Shown: positions 20,217 through 30,162 of the stretch, piece by piece
How the letters are laid out: the number at the start of each line of letters is the position of its first letter
How positions within the stretch are numbered: the stretch's first letter is position 1
NCBI GenBank assembly: GCA_024280035.1
Contig: JAJRQV010000008.1
Span: forward strand, 1-35,044
DNA: 35,044 bases
Reading direction: 5' to 3'
DNA from: Campylobacterales bacterium
GTDB lineage: Bacteria; Campylobacterota; Campylobacteria; Campylobacterales; Sulfurimonadaceae
Program-made: the position numbers and the translations under genes
The notes under the pieces: generated by a model
Database searches by the model: none
What the model was told of the DNA's origin: nothing
Seen by the model: the letters and a program-made list of their open reading frames with translations, nothing else

Positions 20217-20368
20217 TTATACATTGCTTTCAATCACATACTTAGTAAGTTAAGACTATTATTCTATAAATTTTAACTAATAGACTTTTTACGTATAGCT
20301 CTGTTCGTCCTTCCCTAGGGCATTGCATACAAGAAGTTTATTATATTTTTTAAAGGACCTATATTTAT

Positions 20369-20806
20369 ATGAAAACTATTCTCTATTCTAGCCTTGCACT
20401 TTTACTTTTAAGCGCTTGTAGTAGTGCTCCAAGTGAAGACAAAAAGACAAAAACAGTAGTTGATGATAAAATTTCTGCCATTACACAGGCACAAAATGTG
20501 GTACAACAGACCAATAAAAATATTCATACTCAAGAAAAAGCCACTGCTCAAATTACTGCTGAACCTGCACATGGTCCAACCTTATATATTAAGTGTGCTT
20601 CATGTCACGGTAAAGATGGGAAAAAGTCTGCCTTAAGTGCATCACAAAGTATTGCAGGTTGGCCAAGTGAAAAGACACAAGCTGCTTTACATGGATATAA
20701 TAATGGAACCTATGGTGGAAAAATGAAGGCCGTAATGAAAGGTCAGAGTAAACCCCTTAGCGATGAAGAAATTATAGAAGTTTCAAATTATATTTCTACC
20801 TTATAA
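20369..20806 (+). CDS. Lipoprotein class I cytochrome c
   Basis: A 145-residue c-type cytochrome. The N-terminus is a lipoprotein signal (LLLLSAC, lipidated C17), so it is tethered in the periplasm, probably to a membrane leaflet. A ~50-residue low-complexity linker rich in Lys, Gln and Thr follows. The haem domain (~65-145) carries C76-A-S-C79-H80 and a likely axial Met in GGKMKAVM, ending in LSDEEIIEVSNYIS, the usual last helix. It is a small electron carrier; the partner oxidase or dehydrogenase is not in the window. It is transcribed away from tetR and converges with the ThiF-like gene, 21 bases apart. Confidence 0.9.
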   Translation: MKTILYSSLALLLLSACSSAPSEDKKTKTVVDDKISAITQAQNVVQQTNKNIHTQEKATAQITAEPAHGPTLYIKCASCHGKDGKKSALSASQSIAGWPSEKTQAALHGYNNGTYGGKMKAVMKGQSKPLSDEEIIEVSNYISTL

Positions 20807-20827
20807 TTAAACCAACCATTTTGCTTA

Positions 20828-21499
20828 CTAAGTCGTAGGCAATCCAAACTTTTGTGTAACAAGTTCACCTTCATCATTAAAAAAGAGATAATACAAATAA
20901 TCTTTTTTTACACTAAGCCCAGCTAAGTACCGTAAGGCTAGGTTTGCTTGTAAAGAGGCAATGTGCATAACAATCGGTGCAGCAATTCCCCCTGGTTTTT
21001 TATCACTCACCTTAAACACATCAAAAGAGGAATTTTCAAAAAAACAGACCTGCCCATTGAACTCTTCAACAGAACCATATACCCAGGGTTTGTTAATCTT
21101 TTGAGCATACGAATTTATCTTAGAACGTACAGGTAAATTATCTGTAGCATCTATAATTAGATCCAGTTCAATCCCTTTTTTAGAAAAACTTTCAAAATCA
21201 CAATTATGCTCAATTGCTTTAACATAAGGGCATCTGTCTTGAATACTTTGTCTTACTACTGCTGATTTAAATTTACCCTCATCGCCTACTTTAAAAGCAA
21301 TCTGTCTATGAATATTATGTACAGAAACTTCATCAAAATCAATCAGATGAATTTCACCTATGCCTGAGGCGCCTAAGGCAAATGCCAAAGACGAACCCAA
21401 TCCACCACAACCAATAATAGCAATTTTTTTTTCTTGTAAGGAGAGTTGAATATCTTCTCCCCACAACTGTACCTGTCGATTAAAATACTCTAACATCAT
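20828..21499 (-). CDS. ThiF/MoeB/HesA-family adenylyltransferase (E1-like)
   Basis: A 223-residue E1-like enzyme, the class that adenylates the C-terminal glycine of ThiS/MoaD-type sulfur carriers in thiamine or molybdopterin synthesis. It has the nucleotide loop IIGCGGLGSSLA (~30-41), DFDEVSVHNIHRQ with the Asp and Arg of the active site, KSAVVRQ and DATDNLPVRSKIN. The two CxxC zinc pairs of many ThiF/MoeB proteins are absent, so it is a zinc-less subtype and its partner is unclear. Its first 14 codons lie in a 41-bp repeat; the other copy lies at the kinase stop (see the repeat entries). The start used here has a Shine-Dalgarno (AAGGG) supplied by the insert. Confidence 0.88.
   Translation of the reverse strand: MMLEYFNRQVQLWGEDIQLSLQEKKIAIIGCGGLGSSLAFALGASGIGEIHLIDFDEVSVHNIHRQIAFKVGDEGKFKSAVVRQSIQDRCPYVKAIEHNCDFESFSKKGIELDLIIDATDNLPVRSKINSYAQKINKPWVYGSVEEFNGQVCFFENSSFDVFKVSDKKPGGIAAPIVMHIASLQANLALRYLAGLSVKKDYLYYLFFNDEGELVTQKFGLPTT
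21459..21499. repeat. 41-bp direct repeat, copy at the ThiF-like gene start
   Basis: A 41-base stretch identical to 21625-21665. This copy encodes the first codons (MMLEYFNRQVQLWG) of the intact gene. The two copies start 166 bases apart and bracket a 125-base insert. Confidence 0.95.
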
Positions 21500-21624
21500 T
21501 CAATTCCCTTATCCTTAAAACTTTTACGATATTCAACTTATGGACTCCGACGTCGGTGCTTGCACAACGACTCTGGTTCCGACCCTAAAAATGAGAAGCA
21601 GTTCTCATTTATTAACGTGTCTCA
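21500..21624. mobile_element. 125-bp insert between direct repeats, with hairpin (possible excision scar or MITE-like element)
   Basis: Lies between the two 41-bp copies. It contains a 10-bp palindrome CCGACGTCGG (21547-21556), a GC-richer stretch (21541-21585) unlike its surroundings, and a 9-bp hairpin. It has no convincing ORF and no terminal inverted repeats, so it is not a standard insertion sequence. It splits an ancestral ATGA-type junction between the sensor kinase and the ThiF-like gene. Its mobile nature is inference. Confidence 0.4.
21589..21610. terminator. Hairpin with 9-bp perfect stem, possible terminator
   Basis: AAATGAGAA-GCAG-TTCTCATTT. On the minus strand the right arm runs into CATTTTTAGGG, a short U tract, so it could end transcripts coming from the kinase. 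The stem is AT-rich and of moderate strength. Confidence 0.4.
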
Positions 21625-21665
21625 CCCCACAACTGTACCTGTCGATTAAAATACTCTAACATCAT
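21625..21665. repeat. 41-bp direct repeat, ancestral copy at the kinase stop
   Basis: Identical to 21459-21499. The kinase TGA overlaps the ATGATG here, and AAAGGAGAG just before is a good ribosome-binding site, so this is the original start of the ThiF-like gene. Reading from here now gives only MMLEYFNRQVQLWGETR and then stops. Confidence 0.95.
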
Positions 21666-23599
21666 CTCTCTCCTTTGGGTAAACTGATTATAAAAAGCAC
21701 ACCATCTTTTACATTTTCAACCTGAATAGTTCCCTTCATACTCTTTTGGATAATCTCTTTTGACATATAAAGCCCAAGCCCTGAGCCACCCTTACCTTTT
21801 GTTGAAAAGTAGACATCAAAAATCTTATCTATCTTATCCTCATCAATACCACCTGCATTGTCTTGAATACGAATAAGCACATTATCTTCATCTTCTTTAA
21901 CTAAAAACTTAAGAATAGGTCTCTCAATCTTTTTCTCTTTAACTGCATCTTGTGTATTTTTAATCAGATTCATTAATACCTGAGTTAACTCTTGTGAAAT
22001 TCCTAATACATAATGATTTGTATCACTAAAAAGATGTGTCTTGATTTTCACCTCTTTAAGACTCCCATCACTGAGCGTGAGTGTACTTTTAATAACATCT
22101 TCAACACAAAAATTTTCTTTCTCTTTTTTGGGATTAGAAAAGTTTCTAAAATCATCTATAGTTTGCGACATATATTGCAACTGTTCATTAATTTTATCAT
22201 GTGTCTGTACCGCATCATCTTTTTGAACAGTACCCAGCTGTATTTTAAAATAAAAATTTTGATTTAATAGGGCTAAGGTATTTAAAGGTTGTCTCCATTG
22301 ATGTGCAATCTGTTCTATCATCTCACCCATAGCTGCAAAACGCGATTGTTCAATTAAAACATTATCATTTTTTCGAAGCAAGAGTAGATTCTCATCGACC
22401 TTCTCTTGGAGTAAACTATTTAAACCATTTAGTTTTTCTATATACTCATTTTCTGACTGTTTTTGTAAGTCTGCTAATGCCCAAGAGAGGAAAACCATCT
22501 CTAAGGCAGAGCCTAATTGTTGAGAATATGCTAAAAAAGCATAGCCTTCAATCCATGCAAATTTATTCATTGCAAAAAGTACAGAACCAAGTAAAAAAGC
22601 GCCCCAACCTATAAGATAAAAACGTGCAGGATAAAATTTTCTTTTATACGCAACTATGGCAGAATAAATTAAAAATAGAGGTAAAAGAACAGAAACACCC
22701 GCAATTATAAGTATCACATCACCATAAGGTTTAAAAACGGCAATACTCATAAGTATTAACATTAATATGGCAATAAAAACAAGAACAATATCTACACGTG
22801 GCGTATGTTTTGATGTATGTAAAAAATCTCTTGAAAACTGAACAATAAAAAATATCATCATTGCCATTATCGTTCCACTTCCATGTTTTACCATCCATGC
22901 CCAATTAGACCAAAAATACTGCATTCCAAGCCCGTCTAAAGAGAGTTGATAAATAATAAATGAAGAGATGAAAACTAAATAATAAAAATATTTTTTTGTA
23001 CGAGTATAAGCAAATGAGATAGCATTATAAAAGAAAATAAGAAGAAATATTCCATAATAAATTCCTGAGATTACCCAACTGTTTCGTGATTCATAAAAGA
23101 GTTTTTCAGAACTCATGATATTCATAGGTACCTGCATAGAGCTGTCTGTTTTTACACGAATATATAGTATCTGACTTTTTTGATGAGGATTAATTTGAAA
23201 AATATAGTTCCTGTCGTTCAATTCTCTTTCACTAAAGGGTCGAAGTTTTCCACTTTTATGTATTGAGATTAATTTACTGTTTTTATCGCAGGTATATAGG
23301 TCTATTTTGTCTAAAAGAGGATAAGAGATACTTAACCACCATTTATAAAGTTTGGAATCTTCTTTTGTATTAATAATAACTTTGAACCAATAAGCCGAAG
23401 AGGTAAAACCAAAACTGGCAACCTTAGTTTTTGCAATAGAAAATTTTTTTGTTTTAATATCATGAAAACTCAAGGTAGCTGTTTTATCTTCATAATAAAC
23501 CAGATTATGAAGTTCAACATCTTGATTTTTACTTGATAAAACAACTTCTGCTATAAGAAAAGTGTTAAATATAAATAAAAATAAAAAAAGAGTTCTCAT
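21662..23599 (-). CDS. 7TM sensor histidine kinase (7TMR-DISM type)
   Basis: A 645-residue membrane sensor kinase. A signal peptide (MRTLFLFLFIFNTFLIA) leads to a periplasmic 7TMR-DISMED2-like domain (~25-170; SSAYWFKVIINT, SISYPLLDKIDLY), seven membrane helices (~175-370), a coiled coil (~375-420) and a kinase core: H433 in QIAHQWRQPLNTLALL, N box NLIKNTQDAV, DNAGGI, FDVYFSTK and GSGLGLYMSKEII. The ligand is unknown; this fold often senses sugars or small acids. The frame is open to 23677, inside the preceding gene, but the ATG at 23599 starts exactly at the signal peptide and is chosen. No response regulator is adjacent, so its partner is elsewhere. Confidence 0.9.
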   Translation of the reverse strand: MRTLFLFLFIFNTFLIAEVVLSSKNQDVELHNLVYYEDKTATLSFHDIKTKKFSIAKTKVASFGFTSSAYWFKVIINTKEDSKLYKWWLSISYPLLDKIDLYTCDKNSKLISIHKSGKLRPFSERELNDRNYIFQINPHQKSQILYIRVKTDSSMQVPMNIMSSEKLFYESRNSWVISGIYYGIFLLIFFYNAISFAYTRTKKYFYYLVFISSFIIYQLSLDGLGMQYFWSNWAWMVKHGSGTIMAMMIFFIVQFSRDFLHTSKHTPRVDIVLVFIAILMLILMSIAVFKPYGDVILIIAGVSVLLPLFLIYSAIVAYKRKFYPARFYLIGWGAFLLGSVLFAMNKFAWIEGYAFLAYSQQLGSALEMVFLSWALADLQKQSENEYIEKLNGLNSLLQEKVDENLLLLRKNDNVLIEQSRFAAMGEMIEQIAHQWRQPLNTLALLNQNFYFKIQLGTVQKDDAVQTHDKINEQLQYMSQTIDDFRNFSNPKKEKENFCVEDVIKSTLTLSDGSLKEVKIKTHLFSDTNHYVLGISQELTQVLMNLIKNTQDAVKEKKIERPILKFLVKEDEDNVLIRIQDNAGGIDEDKIDKIFDVYFSTKGKGGSGLGLYMSKEIIQKSMKGTIQVENVKDGVLFIISLPKGER

Positions 23600-23606
23600 T
23601 AAAATT

Positions 23607-24401
23607 TCACTTACGTTTAGTAAGTGCCTCTTTAAATCCCCAACCTTTACGAGAAGCTTTAACTGCTTTTTTATCAAGGTCTATCATCAAAAGCTCTTCT
23701 TGGTTGCCTAATGAGTTTTCTATCTCACCATCAGGAGAAACCACCAAAGAGTCTCCATAAAAATTCCATGTAATTTTTTCATTTTCTTGATAATCACCTA
23801 TACGATTAGCTCTTAGTACATAACATGAATGCGTAAATGCTCTCATCTTAATCAGTTCACGCCACCTTTGATGTGATTCAAAGGTAGATACTGTTGGTAA
23901 TAAAACCACATCTACATTTTTGGCACTTATCTCTTTCCAAAATTCATCAAAATGAAGTTCAAAACCTGCTATAACAGCGAACTTAAACCCCTCTATACTA
24001 AAAATTAGTGGTGCTTTAAAAGGTGCAATTTCATTAGCGAAAAACTTCTCTTCAGTCCAATGTTTATAATTAATAAGAATTTGCTGATGATAATAAGTTG
24101 TTGATGTGGGTGAAAATTTTACTATCGTTTTATAAGGTTCTCTCTTTTTTACAATCACTAAAGGAGCAATAATAGTTATGCCATACTCTTTAGAAAGGGC
24201 TTTTAATGTTTTTAGATGATGGTCACTCTGCTCTTTAATCATGGCAATAGGTGTTTTTTCAAGCTCTTTAAAAAAACGGTTTAAAAGGTACTCTCCAAAA
24301 ACAACTACACGGCATCCCTTTGACTTAGCAATACGCAGATAATAATCAAACTTTGCAGCAGACATGCCTACCGAAGGGATTTGAAGTATTGCTGCTCTCA
24401 T
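23607..24401 (-). CDS. Nitrilase-fold (carbon-nitrogen hydrolase) protein lacking catalytic Cys
   Basis: A 264-residue protein of the nitrilase superfamily, recognised by MRAAILQIPS at the start, the Glu in VVFGEYLL (E37), YGITIIAPLVI, and the C-terminal WNFYGDSLVVSPDGEI. These enzymes use a Glu-Lys-Cys triad. Here the nucleophile position reads AVIAGFELHFDE (family ICYDxRFPE), so Cys is replaced by Gly146, and the YRKxH lysine position reads YHQQIL. Only Glu is plainly kept, so amidase activity is doubtful, and a binding or regulatory role is possible. The ATG at 24401 is used because it follows the xseB stop by 1 base; an upstream start would run into xseB. It ends 7 bases before the sensor kinase. 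Confidence 0.85.
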   Translation of the reverse strand: MRAAILQIPSVGMSAAKFDYYLRIAKSKGCRVVVFGEYLLNRFFKELEKTPIAMIKEQSDHHLKTLKALSKEYGITIIAPLVIVKKREPYKTIVKFSPTSTTYYHQQILINYKHWTEEKFFANEIAPFKAPLIFSIEGFKFAVIAGFELHFDEFWKEISAKNVDVVLLPTVSTFESHQRWRELIKMRAFTHSCYVLRANRIGDYQENEKITWNFYGDSLVVSPDGEIENSLGNQEELLMIDLDKKAVKASRKGWGFKEALTKRK

Positions 24402-24402
24402 T

Positions 24403-24603
24403 TTAGTTTCCCTCAGCCTGTACTTTTTCAAACTCTAAGGTGGCATTTTCTAAAATCTTTTGCGCATCTTGAAGTGTTTTCATTCCTTCTTTATAAGACT
24501 TAACACTGGCATCAAGCGTAAGTTCAGGGTCCATAAGTTTTTCTAAAACTTTTTTGGCATCTTCAAGTTTTTTTTCAAAATCTACTAAATTTTCCTTAGG
24601 CAT
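24403..24603 (-). CDS. xseB: Exodeoxyribonuclease VII small subunit
   Basis: A 66-residue subunit of exonuclease VII, which degrades single-stranded DNA together with the large subunit XseA (not in this window). It is all helical: FEKKLEDAKKVLEKLMDPELTLDASVKSYKEGMKTL matches the family's LE.iv..LE.gel.LeesL..yeeG core. It overlaps metX by 8 bases and is followed 1 base later by the nitrilase-fold gene, so it sits inside the operon. Confidence 0.92.
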   Translation of the reverse strand: MPKENLVDFEKKLEDAKKVLEKLMDPELTLDASVKSYKEGMKTLQDAQKILENATLEFEKVQAEGN

Positions 24604-25699
24604 CTAAAGCTTTCCTTATATAATTTTCAAATTTATCTACTTCTACTAAAAAGGCATCATGCCCGTATGAACTATTTACATTTAAGTAAGAGCTCTGCTG
24701 TTTAGGATGAATATCTTGCATAATATCATATATCTCTTTGGACTCTTTTGGCTCAAACAGTAGGTCAGCTTCAAAACTAATCAAGAACAACTTCGACTTA
24801 ATTCGCTCAAGTGCCTCTTCTAAAGAGTCATACCCTCTTGAAAGGTCAAAAATATTAATTGCTTTCGTAATATACAGGTACGAAAGAGGATCCAACCATT
24901 TGGTAAAGTTATAACCATTGTACTCTAAATATGACTCAACTTGAAACTTTCCAAAGAGTTCATACAAACCATCAGTACGTTTATACTCACGTCCAAACTT
25001 TTTATCCATAGAATCAGGCGAAAGAAAAGAGATATGCCCTGCCATTCTTCCCACAGCCAGCCCAACTAAGCCTGTTATTTTTATATCCGCAGGGTCATAC
25101 TGCCCTTTTTTAAAGGCAGGATCTTCAAGAAGCGCTTCTTGTGCAATCTTATTAAAGGCTATTGCCCATGGACGTGTGGCATGTGTCGTAGCAAGTGCGA
25201 TTATTTTCTTTGCAAATGAAGGAAAATCAACTGCCGCTTGTAAGGCTTGCATTCCCCCCATAGAACCACCTACAATGGCTTCAAGTTTATAAATACCTAA
25301 AGAGTCAAAAAGAATTTTCTGTGCTTTAACCATATCTTTAATAGTCACTACGGGAAACTTATAACGGTAAGGTACCTGTGTAGCATAATCATCAGAAATG
25401 GGTCCAGTTGAGCCAAAACATGAGCCAATTACATTTGTACAGATAATGAAATATTTATCTGTATCTAGAGCTTTTCCTGAACCAATTAAAGCATCCCACC
25501 AGCCCGCTTTTGTCTCATTTTCATACGTTCCTGCTGCATGATGTGAACCTGTTAAGGCATGTGTCACCCAAATAACATTGGATTTATCACTATTAAGTTC
25601 ACCATAAGTTTCATAGGTAATATCATAAGGCTCAATAATACGACCACTTTCTAAATAAAGAGGATTCGTAAAATGTGCTGTTTTTGTTTGTACTTTCAC
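24596..25699 (-). CDS. metX: Homoserine O-acetyltransferase
   Basis: Transfers acetyl from acetyl-CoA to homoserine, making O-acetylhomoserine for methionine synthesis; the product is normally used by metY, which lies directly upstream. The 367-residue alpha/beta-hydrolase shows THALTGSHHAAG, the nucleophile Ser in GGSMGGMQAL, the Asp in FEADLLFEP and the His in YGHDAFLVE, all three triad residues. It begins with GTG directly after the metY stop (TAA-GTG), with AAAGAG as a weak ribosome-binding site, so it was translationally coupled to metY. With metY broken, its product would need another sulfhydrylase. Confidence 0.95.
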   Translation of the reverse strand: MKVQTKTAHFTNPLYLESGRIIEPYDITYETYGELNSDKSNVIWVTHALTGSHHAAGTYENETKAGWWDALIGSGKALDTDKYFIICTNVIGSCFGSTGPISDDYATQVPYRYKFPVVTIKDMVKAQKILFDSLGIYKLEAIVGGSMGGMQALQAAVDFPSFAKKIIALATTHATRPWAIAFNKIAQEALLEDPAFKKGQYDPADIKITGLVGLAVGRMAGHISFLSPDSMDKKFGREYKRTDGLYELFGKFQVESYLEYNGYNFTKWLDPLSYLYITKAINIFDLSRGYDSLEEALERIKSKLFLISFEADLLFEPKESKEIYDIMQDIHPKQQSSYLNVNSSYGHDAFLVEVDKFENYIRKALDA

Positions 25700-26967
<1,268 letters not shown>

Positions 26968-27191
26968 AATATATTACCTTTTGTTTTCCGTATCATTGTT
27001 TTCCAAACCCAATAAAGGTTTTGTTTTCCAATAAACTGTTTTCCATAGTTAGCGTGACAACTGTGTTGCTATGTTAAAGAAGGACACAACATTAATTTTT
27101 TCCCTTCAAGGGATGAAAATTCATCTTATGCCCCCTTAGCCAAGTTCATTACTATTTTTATTTAGTAACTGAACTTTAGCACTATTTTATA
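26968..27191 (-). promoter_or_regulatory. Structured leader before metY-metX
   Basis: A minus-strand -10 (TATAAAAT, 27184-27191) would start a leader of ~210 bases before metY. It holds a 13-bp stem with one bulge (27142-27154 with 63-76; AAGTTCA, TTACTA arms, 8-base loop), a CCCTT-C-AAGGG hairpin (27102-27112) and a GATGAA-AA-TTCATC hairpin (27112-27125). I see no match to SAM-I, SAM-II or other known methionine riboswitch cores. The true status (attenuator, riboswitch, or unrelated) is open. Confidence 0.4.
26982..27044. repeat. Four TGTTTTCC boxes spaced 15/25/15
   Basis: The word TGTTTTCC starts at 26982, 26997, 27022 and 27037. The two pairs are each 15 bases apart and are 40 bases from each other, with partial similarity between the boxes (TTTTGTTTTCC, CCAATAAA). 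They stand just before the metY ribosome-binding site and could be regulator sites or a degenerate 40-bp repeat. Confidence 0.7.
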
Positions 27192-27260
27192 TCCATTAGC
27201 GATAGATTCTTCCGCATCTACACTTAAGCGAAGCCATCACTCCTTCACCATCATCACATC

Positions 27261-30045
<2,785 letters not shown>

Positions 30046-30049
<4 letters not shown>

Positions 30050-30162
30050 ATGTTTTCCTTTTTAATCTTTATACTATAAATTGCAACTGCTATAAGTGCA
30101 AAAAGAACACCCACCGTTTCTAAAATAAAAGAGAACGGTATAGGCTCACTTAAGAGTGGCAT
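30046..30162 (-). CDS. Small membrane protein between ileS and gatA (38 residues)
   Basis: A 38-residue frame beginning [12 protein letters not shown] and containing one hydrophobic helix ([18 protein letters not shown], ~13-30) followed by a basic tail IKIKKENM. Its ATG overlaps the ileS stop (TAATG) and its TGA overlaps the gatA GTG start (ATGTGA), so it is translationally coupled on both sides, as a real gene would be. It fills the whole gap between ileS and gatA. A small gene also lies between ileS and gatA in Campylobacter jejuni (Cj1060c, from memory), which supports a conserved slot. Single-pass, N-out/C-in by the positive-inside rule. Function unknown. Confidence 0.75.

Larger units (their letters stand above)
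20029..20368. promoter_or_regulatory. Divergent promoter region, tetR operon / cytochrome c
   Basis: A 340-base AT-rich gap without a plausible gene. It holds the tetR palindrome (20041-20058), a + strand TATAAT (20123-20128), a tandem 12-bp repeat (20193-20216), a further TTAACTAA half-site-like word (20273-20280) and, before the cytochrome gene, the word TTATTATATTTTT and an AAAGGA ribosome-binding site. The repeated ACTAA words could make this a multi-site control region for both genes. I see no RNA gene or terminator. Confidence 0.5.

Noticed and set aside
20029-20368. Small RNA gene or tRNA in the longest spacer
   Set aside because: No cloverleaf, no stable long stem and no terminator; only promoter and repeat words are visible.
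23600-23677. Upstream start for the sensor kinase (23677)
   Set aside because: It would overlap the preceding gene by 71 bases and place 26 charged residues before a clear signal peptide.
26968-27260. SAM riboswitch before metY
   Set aside because: No SAM-I core (CUUAUCAAGAG-type start) or SAM-II pseudoknot pattern was found, so only a structured leader is reported.
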